In this document: positions 35,069-43,674 of the stretch, in pieces
How the letters are laid out: each line of letters begins with the position of its first letter
Position numbering within the stretch: position 1 is the stretch's first letter
Source: Aurantimonas sp965217685
Lineage (GTDB): Bacteria; Pseudomonadota; Alphaproteobacteria; Rhizobiales; Rhizobiaceae
Assembly (NCBI GenBank): GCA_965217685.1
Contig: CBDCIZ010000003.1
Span: forward strand, 4,680,468-4,744,467
Reading direction: 5' to 3'
Length of the DNA stretch: 64,000 nucleotides
Translations under genes and position numbers: made by a program
The notes under the pieces: generated by a model
What the model was told of the DNA's origin: nothing
The model's database searches: none
Seen by the model: only the letters and a program-made list of their open reading frames with translations

Positions 35069-36016
35069 TCAGTGCGTCGATAGCAAGGCCAGAAGCTGCG
35101 TCCGGCTACTGACGCTCAGCTTGGCGTAGATCGATCGAAGATGGTTCTCCACGGTTCGGATGCTGATACCCAAGGCATGCGCCATCGACGCATTGCTGTG
35201 ACCGGCGCGCAATGTTCCGACGACTTCGCGCTCTCGACAGGTGAGATCGTCGTAGCTGCCTTGGCACCCGTCATTCGCGGGCGTGACCCAGAGGCTGAGA
35301 TGAGCAGGAAGCGCGCTCGATGTCAGGCACTCTCCCATTGATTCCCAATCGCGCGACCTCAGTTCATCATCGTCGATCGCACAAAGATAACCGCGTCCGG
35401 TTCGTTCATCGACCAGCTTGACGTCTTGTCTGAAACGCTCGCTCATTGCCGAGACGACGGAGGACAGGATCGCGACATCGGCGCCAAGCGCAAGATTGCC
35501 GAAGGTCAGCCGTAATATCGGAGCCAGATCTGCCAGCAGGGCTTCATCTTCAGCGGTATAGTCCGGCATTCCTGCTCGACGCTGGAAACTGACTTGAAGT
35601 ATCTTCTGCCCCGATCCGCTGCTTAGGGGAAAATAGATCCCGATAATGTCCCCGATGCCGTTGTTGAGTAACAGATCACGGCGATAGCCGTCCAAGGGAT
35701 GGCTCGGGAACGGTCCCTGTTCAACCATCAATGCTCTGAGCGAGATCGGCGTTGCTGATCGGGCGCGGTAAAGCGGATCTTCCTTGAATAAATGATGTGT
35801 GTAGAGTTCTGCTGCGCCCGCGAAGGGTCCGTGGACGTCGGCGCGCTCGATGGCAATTGGCCTACCGTCGTTTACGGTAACTTGAAAAAAGGCTGCCGCG
35901 GTTGCGCCCAGACGTGCCGCCATTGGCGTCAAAACGGTCTTGGCAATCGCCGCATATTCGTCACAACGGCCAATTGACCTCTGCAGCGCGACAGTGGTCG
36001 ACGAAAACCCTGGCAT
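35069..36016 (-). CDS. LuxR-type (GerE helix-turn-helix) regulator
   Basis: A 315-residue regulator. A C-terminal GerE DNA-binding domain covers about residues 250-315 (LTCREREVVGTLRAGHSNASMAHALGIS split over two helices, then TVENHLRSIYAKL). The N-terminal 180 residues look like a GAF-type sensor and lack the usual acyl-homoserine-lactone residues that I can recognise. Start 36016 has GGAGG four bases upstream; an ATG ten codons earlier would place that site inside the gene. It sits in the middle of the cupin/ALDH/SDR/BVMO block and is the obvious candidate to control it. Confidence 0.87.
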   Translation of the reverse strand: MPGFSSTTVALQRSIGRCDEYAAIAKTVLTPMAARLGATAAAFFQVTVNDGRPIAIERADVHGPFAGAAELYTHHLFKEDPLYRARSATPISLRALMVEQGPFPSHPLDGYRRDLLLNNGIGDIIGIYFPLSSGSGQKILQVSFQRRAGMPDYTAEDEALLADLAPILRLTFGNLALGADVAILSSVVSAMSERFRQDVKLVDERTGRGYLCAIDDDELRSRDWESMGECLTSSALPAHLSLWVTPANDGCQGSYDDLTCREREVVGTLRAGHSNASMAHALGISIRTVENHLRSIYAKLSVSSRTQLLALLSTH

Positions 36017-36200
36017 ACATCCTCCGAACGTCTTTCGGCACCCCAATGCTCTCTCGACGTTGCGGCACTGATAGCAGCGCAGTATCGACAGGTAAAGAGA
36101 TCGAACGGTCGGTCGGTAATTGTTCCTGGGTGGTTTCCGCTATGGCTACAAGTTCACGCACTCCGATAGCGATATTCCGATAACCGTCGGGAGAGAGATT

Positions 36201-36980
36201 GTGGGGCGTGTTCAGAATAAGGTGGCGATCATCACAGGGGCCGCATCCGGCATTGGAGCCGCTATTGCACGACGGCTAGCCGAAGAAGGGGCGCGTATCG
36301 TGATTACTGATGTTGATCAGCATGCGGGCGAGGCGATGGCGACTAAGCTGGCCGTTCCCTTCTTTCGCCAGGATGTCTCGCAAGAGAGCGATTGGCAAAG
36401 CGTGATGCGACAGGTCGGCGAACGGCTTGGTCCCCTCGATATACTGGTCAACAACGCCGGTATCGGCAATCAGGACGGAAACACCAATCCTGAGCATACC
36501 ACGTTGGCCGAATGGCAGCAGATGCTGCGGATCAACGGTGAGGGCGTGTTCCTCGGCTGTCGGTTTGGCATCGAGGCAATGAAGGCTCACGGTGGGGCGA
36601 TCGTCAACCTTTCGTCCATTGCCTCACTTGTGCCGACCCCGCCGATTGCCGCCTACGGTTTTGCAAAGGCCGGGGTCGAGCAGTTCAGCCGATCCGTCGC
36701 GCTCTACTGCGCGCAAGCGGGATATCGTATTCGCTGCAATTCCGTGCACCCCGGGCAGATCATCACACCTATGCTAGAGGGAATGTTCGAGAAGATGGCA
36801 AACGCAACGGGCGGCACCCCGGACGATGCGCGGGCCGGCATGGTTTCGCGCATCCCGGTCGGGGAATTCGGAACACCGGAGGACATCGCCAACGGGATCC
36901 TCTATCTGGCCTCGGACGAGGCAAAGCATGTGACAGGAACCCGTCTCGTCATCGACGGCGGAATGGACCTAATCAACTGA
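36201..36980 (+). CDS. Short-chain dehydrogenase/reductase
   Basis: A 259-residue SDR. The cofactor motif is TGAASGIGAAIARRLAEEG, with NNAGIGN, catalytic YGFAKAG and C-terminal VTGTRLVIDGGMD. The GTG at 36201 follows GGGAGAGAG; a longer frame from 36120 has no family similarity and was rejected. It is divergent from the LuxR gene and upstream of the Baeyer-Villiger monooxygenase. A natural role is oxidising a secondary alcohol to the ketone that the monooxygenase then converts to an ester, but this is inference. Confidence 0.87.
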   Translation: MGRVQNKVAIITGAASGIGAAIARRLAEEGARIVITDVDQHAGEAMATKLAVPFFRQDVSQESDWQSVMRQVGERLGPLDILVNNAGIGNQDGNTNPEHTTLAEWQQMLRINGEGVFLGCRFGIEAMKAHGGAIVNLSSIASLVPTPPIAAYGFAKAGVEQFSRSVALYCAQAGYRIRCNSVHPGQIITPMLEGMFEKMANATGGTPDDARAGMVSRIPVGEFGTPEDIANGILYLASDEAKHVTGTRLVIDGGMDLIN

Positions 36981-37196
36981 TGTTGAATATTGGCGCCCGT
37001 TAAATAGTCAACCAAACACGCCGTCTGATGACTATAGCAACTTAATGACGGCGGCAATTCCTATTAACAAGACCGAGATAGCGAGAATCACTCATTGAAC
37101 GGCGGTCCCTTCTGAAACATGGATCTTAGACGGGTTGAACGGTCGGACCGAAGAAGCAACCAACGCTGCGCTTCGACGGCTGAAGGAGATTTTCAA

Positions 37197-39002
37197 ATGA
37201 CAGCAATAGCATCGTCGAACGATGAGTCGATGTACGCTGCGGAAGCGCCGGATCGAGATGCGCTGCTCGCTCGCTATCGTGAGGAACGCCAGAAGAGATT
37301 GCGCACCGATGGCAATCAACAGTTTCGCGCGACGGAAGGTGCACTTTCCCGATATGTGGAGGATCCTTATGCGGACACCGAATTTTCCCGCGATCCTGTC
37401 ACCGAGGAAGTCGATGTCGCGGTTATCGGCGGCGGACTAGGCGGCCTGACGATAGCAGCGCGGTTAATTGGTGCCGGCGTCAACAATCTGCGCATTATCG
37501 AAAAGGCCGGCGATTTCGGCGGGACGTGGTACTGGAATAGATATCCTGGCGCAGCGTGTGATGTGGAGTCCTACATCTACATGCCGCTGCTTGAGGACAC
37601 GGGTTATATTCCCAAGGAGAAATATGCCCGTGGACCGGAACTGCGTGCCTATCTCAGAGGGATAGGAGAAAAATACGGTCTATATTCGAAAGCGCTGTTG
37701 CAGACCCAGGTAACTGAAATGCGCTGGAATGAAGAACGGGCACGCTGGATTATTTCTACGCAGCGCGGCGACGCTATCGCCGCCCGCTTCGTGTGCAGTT
37801 GCGCCGGCCCGTTTAGCCAGCCGAAGCTGCCAGCCATTCCCGGCATTGAAGATTTTCGGGGTCACGCGTTTCACACCAGCCGCTGGGACTATGACTACAC
37901 GGGCGGTGACGCTTCCGGCAATCTCGGCAAATTGGCTGATAAACGGGTCGGAGTGATCGGGACGGGCGCGACGGCGGTGCAATGCGTACCGTCTTTGGCT
38001 GAGTCGGCTGAGCGCCTTTACGTGTTTCAGCGCACTCCATCTTCTATCGGTATCAGAGCGAATGCTCCAACCGATCCAAAATGGGCGGCAAGCCTTCAGC
38101 CCGGTTGGCAGCGAGCGCGTATGGACAATTTCAGCGCGCTGATCTCCGGTATGCCTCAAGAGCATGACCTTGTCGCTGATGGCTGGACCACAGGTTTTCG
38201 GAGGTTGCTGGGAAAACCGGACGAACCGGTCGACCCCGGAGAGGCAATGCAAGCAGCTGACATCGGTATCATGAATGATATCAGATCTCGTGTCGATACG
38301 ATCGTGGGAGACGCCGCTACCGCAGACGCACTGAAGCCGTATTACAACTGGTTCTGCAAGCGCCCTTGTTTTCATGACGAGTATCTTCAAGCGTTTAATC
38401 AACCAAATGTCACTCTGGTCAACACGCAGGGCAAGGGCGTCGAACGTATTACGAGTAACGGCGCCATCGTGCAGGGCAGAGAGATCGAGCTCGATTGTCT
38501 GATATACGCGACCGGATTTGAAGTCGGGACGGGTCAGCTTCGCCATGCCGGCTACGAGATTTACGGACGATCAGGACTATCACAGTCAGAAGCCTGGGCT
38601 GATGGCGTATCGACGCTGCATGGGTTGCACAGCCGCAACTTTCCTAATCGCTTTATAATCAGTAATGCACAGTCGGCTGCGGCTGGCAATTATACGCATA
38701 TTGTAGATGAGGTGAGCCAGCACCTTGCCTATATCATCAAATATTGCGTCGAGAAGGATGTTAGAACGGTCGAACCTACCGCTGAAGCCGAGCAGGAATG
38801 GGTGGACCATATCCTGTCGTTTGCGGATAATCATTTAAGATTTAGTGAGAATTGTACGCCGGGATATTTCAACAATGAGGGGCAACACTCCAGACTTTCG
38901 ATCCAGAATGGATTTTATCTGGGTGGTCCGACTGCTTATATTTCAACTCTGCAAAGCTGGCGCGCCGCTGGTGATCTCCCGGGCCTTGAGATCGGCCATT
39001 GA
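37197..39002 (+). CDS. Baeyer-Villiger-type flavin monooxygenase
   Basis: A 601-residue class B flavoprotein. The FAD site is VIGGGLGGLTIAARL (78-83 core), then FGGTWYWNRYPGAACDVES. The Baeyer-Villiger fingerprint FxGxxxHxxxW[P/D] is complete at residues 220-231 (FRGHAFHTSRWD), and the NADPH site is VIGTGATAVQ. Such enzymes insert oxygen next to a ketone, giving an ester or lactone. Start 37197 has AAGGAG nine bases upstream; an ATG 78 bases earlier lacks one. With the SDR before it and the CoA ligase after it, it fits an aryl-ketone or cyclic-ketone route. Confidence 0.92.
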   Translation: MTAIASSNDESMYAAEAPDRDALLARYREERQKRLRTDGNQQFRATEGALSRYVEDPYADTEFSRDPVTEEVDVAVIGGGLGGLTIAARLIGAGVNNLRIIEKAGDFGGTWYWNRYPGAACDVESYIYMPLLEDTGYIPKEKYARGPELRAYLRGIGEKYGLYSKALLQTQVTEMRWNEERARWIISTQRGDAIAARFVCSCAGPFSQPKLPAIPGIEDFRGHAFHTSRWDYDYTGGDASGNLGKLADKRVGVIGTGATAVQCVPSLAESAERLYVFQRTPSSIGIRANAPTDPKWAASLQPGWQRARMDNFSALISGMPQEHDLVADGWTTGFRRLLGKPDEPVDPGEAMQAADIGIMNDIRSRVDTIVGDAATADALKPYYNWFCKRPCFHDEYLQAFNQPNVTLVNTQGKGVERITSNGAIVQGREIELDCLIYATGFEVGTGQLRHAGYEIYGRSGLSQSEAWADGVSTLHGLHSRNFPNRFIISNAQSAAAGNYTHIVDEVSQHLAYIIKYCVEKDVRTVEPTAEAEQEWVDHILSFADNHLRFSENCTPGYFNNEGQHSRLSIQNGFYLGGPTAYISTLQSWRAAGDLPGLEIGH

Positions 39003-39053
39003 TCTCGATTTGCTCCACGTCTTGAAACGTACGGAGTCCAGGGAGGTCGGGCG

Positions 39054-40328
39054 ATGATTGAGGTGGACTATGGTCCCCAGGACGCCGTTTTGTTGCATAG
39101 CGTTCAACTGGAACGACTGCGCGCGACACTAGATCATGCTTACGCTAACTCTGCCCACTATCGTTTCTTGTTTGACGAGCACGGCGTGAGGCCTGTTGAC
39201 CTGAAGACACTGGATGATCTGGCACGCTTTCCTTTTACGACTAAAGCTGATCTGCGCGACACGTACCCGTTCGGCATGTTCGCGGTGCCGCGGGAGCAGG
39301 TATCGCGCATCCACGCCTCATCGGGAACGACGGGCAAGCCTACCGTCGTAGGCTATACCGAGCGTGACATAACGACGTGGTCGGCGCTGGTTGCGCGTTC
39401 TATTCACGCGGCCGGCGGCCGGCCGGGCATGCGTGCGCATATCGCCTATGGCTATGGGTTGTTCACCGGCGGGCTGGGCGCGCATTACGGGGCAGAGGCG
39501 CTGGGGTGTACGGTAATTCCGATGTCGGGCGGGCAGACCGAGAAACAGGTTCAGTTGATCACCGACTTCGCGCCGGAGATCATTATGGTCACGCCTAGCT
39601 ACATGCTGGCCATCCTTGATGAATTTTACCGTCAGGGGCTTGACCCCGCTACATCGTCGTTGCGTTACGGCATCTTCGGCGCCGAGCCCTGGACTCAAGC
39701 GATGAGGCGCGAGATCGAGGGGGCGTTCGCGATCCAGGCAACCGATATCTATGGCTTGTCCGAACTGATGGGTCCCGGCGTCGCACAAGCATTTCTCGGT
39801 GATGAGGCGACGACGATCTGGGAAGACTTTTTCCTGCCAGAGATTGTCGATCCGTCGACTGGCGAGGTGCTGCCAGACGGTCAGGAAGGTGAACTGGTCA
39901 TCACCGCACTGGCCAAAGAAGCGCTTCCAATCATCCGCTACCGCACACGCGATCTTACTACCCTGATGCCAGGCCAACGGACGCCAATGCGGCGGATGGC
40001 GCGTATCACCGGGCGGTCGGACGACATGCTGATCGTTCGAGGCGTCAATATCTTTCCGACACAGGTCGAGGAGCAGATCCTTCGCTGCGAAGGACTCGCA
40101 CCGCATTTTACTATCGAATTGAAGCGCCCCGACCGGCTTGACGAGATGCGTATCCAGGTAGAGGCCCGTGAAGGGGATCCCAGCGCTTATCCGTTGCTGG
40201 CTGCAACGCTTGCCAGCCAGATCAAGCACTGCCTGGGCGTCACGACCCGGGTTGACGTAATTCCGCCGGGCGCGATCGCCCGCTCGACCGGCAAGGCGAA
40301 ACGCGTGATAGATCAACGTAACCTTTAA
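39054..40328 (+). CDS. paaK: Phenylacetate-CoA ligase family protein
   Basis: A 424-residue AMP-forming ligase of the PaaK family. The nucleotide loop is HASSGTTGKPTVVGY, the IYGLSELMGPGVA segment is typical, and the C-terminal hinge is ITGRSDDMLIVRGVNIFPTQ. It activates an aryl acid, classically phenylacetate, to the CoA thioester. It follows the BVMO by about 50 bases. The ligase of a standard paa operon could lie with paaZ outside the window, so this copy may serve another aryl acid. The family is certain; the substrate is not. Confidence 0.88.
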   Translation: MIEVDYGPQDAVLLHSVQLERLRATLDHAYANSAHYRFLFDEHGVRPVDLKTLDDLARFPFTTKADLRDTYPFGMFAVPREQVSRIHASSGTTGKPTVVGYTERDITTWSALVARSIHAAGGRPGMRAHIAYGYGLFTGGLGAHYGAEALGCTVIPMSGGQTEKQVQLITDFAPEIIMVTPSYMLAILDEFYRQGLDPATSSLRYGIFGAEPWTQAMRREIEGAFAIQATDIYGLSELMGPGVAQAFLGDEATTIWEDFFLPEIVDPSTGEVLPDGQEGELVITALAKEALPIIRYRTRDLTTLMPGQRTPMRRMARITGRSDDMLIVRGVNIFPTQVEEQILRCEGLAPHFTIELKRPDRLDEMRIQVEAREGDPSAYPLLAATLASQIKHCLGVTTRVDVIPPGAIARSTGKAKRVIDQRNL

Positions 40329-40468
40329 CATGCGCAAAAAAATGCCCGGAATCGTGCGCTTGCAGGGAATACGTCGAGGATCAGGCATGACATTCGTCAT
40401 TTGCCGGGACAGCTAAACGGCAACGAACTGCTAAAAGCAGCCTACCTCTAGTCCACTGAATGCGTGAC

Positions 40469-40489
40469 TTTCCGCAATGACGCATTAAT
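40469..40489 (+). promoter_or_regulatory. Repeat of the GACGCAT promoter-gap motif
   Basis: TTTCCGCAATGACGCATTAAT lies just before the lipid-kinase gene. Its CAATGACGCATYAAT part recurs at 32988-33002 in the cupin promoter gap, and TTTCCGC-N-ATG recurs at 32931 and 36134. ATGCGT at 40460-40465 pairs with ACGCAT at 40480-40485 as an inverted repeat. Confidence 0.35.
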
Positions 40490-40498
40490 TACGATAGC

Positions 40499-41563
40499 AT
40501 GACAAGCAAATTACTTGGCAGCGGGATGGAGTGGGCCGGAGCGACGACTTTGCGAAGCCGGTTCGTCGCCATACCCGCCGAGCAGGTGAGAGCACCGTTT
40601 GCGACCGACGTCGACAGCGACCATTCGGCCCAGTCGCCCGGCCCCCGGTTGCGCGTCGGCGTTATCTCGAATCAACGCGCGCATCGCAATTCGGTGGCGG
40701 GGCGTGTTTTACCGGAGGTCGGCGCTTCGATGCATTGGGCATCACCGCGAACGAAGGATGAGTTGGCGCTGGCATTGGCGCGTTTCGCCTGGGGCCGGGT
40801 CGACGCGCTGATTATCGATGGCGGCGATGGAACCGTTCGCGATGTGCTGAGCGCCGCGGCGGCGGACTATCCGGATGCACTGCCGCGCGTGGCGATCGTC
40901 CCCTCCGGCAAGACCAATGCGCTGGCACTCGACCTTGGTATTCCTGCGGACTGGACGCTCGATGACGCAGTAGCGGCGATCGCTCGCGGGCATCATGAGA
41001 GCCGCACGCCGATTGAAATCCGGCGGTCAGATGACTCGGCAACAGTGCTGCGCGGTTTTCTGTTCGGAGCCGGAGCGTTCGTGCGCGCAACCGCGCTGGC
41101 ACAAGAGGCGCATGGCGTCGGGCTGTTTCGAGGCATGGCGGTCGGGGCGGCGCTGGCAGCGGCGATCGGCCAAAGCCTGTTCGGGGGAGCGCACAATATC
41201 TGGCGCCAGGGGGAGGCGATCGGGATCGACTTCGACGATGGACGGTCGATTACAGGACCGTCCTATACCGTCCTGGCGTCCACATTGAAGCGGCTTCCGC
41301 TTGGACTGAAGCCGTTTGGCAAGGTTCGGGACGGGTTGAAGCTGCTGCGGGTCGAGGCCCAACCGCGTCGCCTCTGGGCGGCGATCGCGCCGTTGCTGGC
41401 GGGATCCGAGGCACATTGGCTTCGCGAACTGGGTTATCACCATGGCGACGTCGAGCGCGTGACCCTCAAACTAGAGCATGACTTCATCCTGGACGGTGAG
41501 GCGTTTACCGGCGGAACGCTGTCACTCGCTCGCGGCAAGCCGGTGACGTTCGTCACCCCGTGA
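40499..41563 (+). CDS. Diacylglycerol kinase catalytic-domain protein
   Basis: A 354-residue protein with the lipid-kinase nucleotide motif IDGGDGTVRDVLSA and the substrate-side IVPSGKTNALALDLG, typical of bacterial diacylglycerol/sphingosine kinases. The first 50 residues are less conserved and the true start may be later, near RLRVGVISNQRA. It should phosphorylate diacylglycerol or a related lipid alcohol at the inner membrane face. The stop overlaps the next start (ATGA), and a nucleotidyltransferase gene follows, so this is a three-gene unit for lipid headgroup chemistry. Confidence 0.8.
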   Translation: MTSKLLGSGMEWAGATTLRSRFVAIPAEQVRAPFATDVDSDHSAQSPGPRLRVGVISNQRAHRNSVAGRVLPEVGASMHWASPRTKDELALALARFAWGRVDALIIDGGDGTVRDVLSAAAADYPDALPRVAIVPSGKTNALALDLGIPADWTLDDAVAAIARGHHESRTPIEIRRSDDSATVLRGFLFGAGAFVRATALAQEAHGVGLFRGMAVGAALAAAIGQSLFGGAHNIWRQGEAIGIDFDDGRSITGPSYTVLASTLKRLPLGLKPFGKVRDGLKLLRVEAQPRRLWAAIAPLLAGSEAHWLRELGYHHGDVERVTLKLEHDFILDGEAFTGGTLSLARGKPVTFVTP

Positions 41564-42468
41564 CGACGGCACTTCAGCAATTCGTCGCGCAGGATCTGGC
41601 AGCCGAGGTTTCCCCGGAAGTCGACCGCGCCGTACGGCAGCTTGCCGAGCAGCCCGATGCGGTCGCCATCCTATTCTACGGATCGGTCCTCAGAACCGGG
41701 GCGCTTGGCGATATACTGGATTTCTACGTTCTGACCGACCGAATACCCGCGTTCGGCGCAATGGCGTCGCGCTGGTTGTGGCCGGACGTGAGCTACCGCG
41801 AATTGCGAACAGAAATGCGGACCATCCGTGCAAAGGTTGCGACGATGCCGCTCAGCATTTTTGAGCGGGCAGCGTACGGCAATCTGGTCGATACGACGAT
41901 CTGGACCCGGTTTACGCAACCCAGCGCACTCGTCTGGAGCCGCACACCGAACGCGCGCCTGCGCGTTCACCGCGCGGTCGCGGACGCGATCGTGACTGCG
42001 GGACGGTTCGCGGCCCTGCTGGGGCCAGGGACAGGCCGGCCCGGTGCGTTCTGGCAGTCATTGTTCCGCCAGACCTACGAGACCGAATTGCGCGTCGAAG
42101 CGCCGGGGCGCGAGAAGCAGATTATCGGCCACGCGCCCGAACGGTATGAACGGCTCCTGCCGCTCGCCTGGGACGCAGGTGGGGTCGCTTACCGTGCCAA
42201 GGACGGGCAACTGACGCCGTCGATCGGGTTTGCCGCGATGCGCGACCTGACCGAGGCGTGGATGGTGCGCGCAGCAGTCGGCAGGCTGGTCAACGCCGCG
42301 CGACTGGTGAAAGCAGCGTTCACCTTCGAAGGCGCGGCCCGATACGGCCTGTGGAAGATTGAGCGGCATACCGGCATTCATGTTCCGCTTACGCCGTGGC
42401 GCGAGCGTCATCCCGTATTGGCGGCGCCCGGCGTGCTGTGGCAGGTAATGCGCGCCGAGACACACTGA
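41560..42468 (+). CDS. Unrecognised protein with a nucleotidyltransferase-like signature
   Basis: A 302-residue protein that I cannot assign to a family. Near residue 38 it has AILFYGSVLRTGALGDILDFYVL, a pattern like the GS...D.D motif of nucleotidyltransferase folds and of Tam41-type CDP-diacylglycerol synthases (written here as one 23-residue region at about 36-58, key residues Gly-Ser and the two acidic Asp). The remainder is basic and helical, with no signal peptide. The ATGA overlap with the lipid kinase suggests it uses the phosphorylated lipid, so a CDP-diacylglycerol synthase role is an attractive but unproven guess. Confidence 0.6.
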   Translation: MTTALQQFVAQDLAAEVSPEVDRAVRQLAEQPDAVAILFYGSVLRTGALGDILDFYVLTDRIPAFGAMASRWLWPDVSYRELRTEMRTIRAKVATMPLSIFERAAYGNLVDTTIWTRFTQPSALVWSRTPNARLRVHRAVADAIVTAGRFAALLGPGTGRPGAFWQSLFRQTYETELRVEAPGREKQIIGHAPERYERLLPLAWDAGGVAYRAKDGQLTPSIGFAAMRDLTEAWMVRAAVGRLVNAARLVKAAFTFEGAARYGLWKIERHTGIHVPLTPWRERHPVLAAPGVLWQVMRAETH

Positions 42469-42469
42469 C

Positions 42470-43225
42470 ATGCGTGCGCTGGTGCTCGCCGGGGACCGGG
42501 GCGGCGTCGATCCTGTCGTCATTGGTGAGGGCGTGCCCAGCAAGGCGCTGGTCGATGTCGGCGGGCGGACAATGCTGGCGCGCGTCGTCGCCGCGCTGAA
42601 GGGGGCCGGTATCGATGAAATCTACGTAAGCGCGTCATGCGACGCGGTTGTCCGTCACGCCCGGGACCTTGGCGCAGCTCCGCTACCGGCGGCAACAGGA
42701 CCGAGCGGCAGCGCGCGAGACGCGCTTGCACACATGGGTGCGCCGATGCTGGTGACGACCGCCGATCATGCCCTGCTGCGGCCTGAATGGATCGAGGGGT
42801 TTCTTCGGGATGTACCGCCCGATGCGGATATCGCCGTGCTGCTTGCCCGCCGGGAGACGATCGAGCGGGACGTGCCGCTGACCAGGCGAACCTATTTGCG
42901 TTTTTCCGATGGCGCCTGGTCAGGGTGCAACCTGTTCCTGCTGGCAACCCCGGCCGCCGATGCTGCGCTGGCGCTCTGGCAATCGGTGGAGCGGGATCGC
43001 AAGCGTCCGTGGAGGATCGTTCGCCGGCTGGGACCGGTGCCCCTGCTACGATACGTACTTGGCCGGTTGACACTGTTGGAGGCGGTCAGCGCGATCGGTG
43101 CACGTGCCAGAGTGCGCGCCGCGATCGTCGAAGCACATCATGGCCTGGCCGCGGTCGATGTCGATAAACCGGCCGATCTAGCGCTCGTCCGGTCGATCAG
43201 CGGCGGTAACGCATCCGCATCTTGA
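42470..43225 (+). CDS. MobA-like NTP transferase
   Basis: A 251-residue nucleotidyltransferase. The N-terminal RALVLAGDRGG is the GxG-type NTP loop, followed by KALVDVGGRTMLARV with the conserved Lys, and TTADHALLRPEW with an acidic metal site. Relatives activate sugars, polyols or choline/glycerol phosphates with CTP or other nucleotides. It starts one base after the previous stop. Downstream TagF-like genes use CDP-glycerol-type donors in other bacteria, so making such a donor is the simplest role, though the nucleotide and substrate are not readable. The 3' end overlaps the convergent DUF2141 gene. Confidence 0.78.
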   Translation: MRALVLAGDRGGVDPVVIGEGVPSKALVDVGGRTMLARVVAALKGAGIDEIYVSASCDAVVRHARDLGAAPLPAATGPSGSARDALAHMGAPMLVTTADHALLRPEWIEGFLRDVPPDADIAVLLARRETIERDVPLTRRTYLRFSDGAWSGCNLFLLATPAADAALALWQSVERDRKRPWRIVRRLGPVPLLRYVLGRLTLLEAVSAIGARARVRAAIVEAHHGLAAVDVDKPADLALVRSISGGNASAS

Positions 43226-43664
43226 CCGTAATGCCACCGGCCGGCAATGTGAATCTCGCCGCTTTCAGCGACGGAATGCCGAACGTGGTCGAGGCGTCAT
43301 TTGAAAAACCGAATCCTTCCTTTGGTACGAAGAGCGTGCGGTTGAAGTCGTGATCGCCATTCTCGTCATGATATTGGGCGATCTCATATTGGCCCGGGGG
43401 CAGCCAGAAACAGGCCCGTGTAATCGGCGTCACCGCCGGCACGCGGATACGAAGCAGCTTGCCGCCCTTTGCCAGAAACTTCTTTGAGTCATTCGCATAG
43501 ACGGTGAACGCGACTTCACCGTCCGCGTTGCGAAGACCCGTCGCCTCGGTCGTCAGCCTGACGGCATCGGCGGTCTTTTGACCGGTGCAGGTCTGGGCGA
43601 CCGCCGGTGGTGCGCTCAGCGCAATGACCGCAGCCGTGATGATCAGTGCAGATTTAATGTTCAT
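43197..43664 (-). CDS. DUF2141-containing exported protein
   Basis: A 155-residue secreted protein. The start at 43664 gives a clean signal peptide (MNIKSALIITAAVIAL, cleavage near AVAQ). The mature part has the DUF2141 pattern: VAFTVYAN, LPPGQYEIAQYHDENGDHDFNRTLFVPKEGFGFS. The D/N-rich DENGD loop looks like a calcium or metal site. Function is unknown. It lies downstream of the TagF-like pair on the minus strand with a ten-base gap, so it is probably co-transcribed with them. Confidence 0.8.
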   Translation of the reverse strand: MNIKSALIITAAVIALSAPPAVAQTCTGQKTADAVRLTTEATGLRNADGEVAFTVYANDSKKFLAKGGKLLRIRVPAVTPITRACFWLPPGQYEIAQYHDENGDHDFNRTLFVPKEGFGFSNDASTTFGIPSLKAARFTLPAGGITVKMRMRYRR

Positions 43665-43674
43665 GTGCACCTGT

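Noticed and set aside
37137..37150. CGGTCGGACCG palindrome before the Baeyer-Villiger gene, with GAACGGTCGG also at 36103
   Set aside because: Short, GC-rich and with a one-base centre; the partial match at 36103 does not keep the symmetry. Too weak to call an operator.
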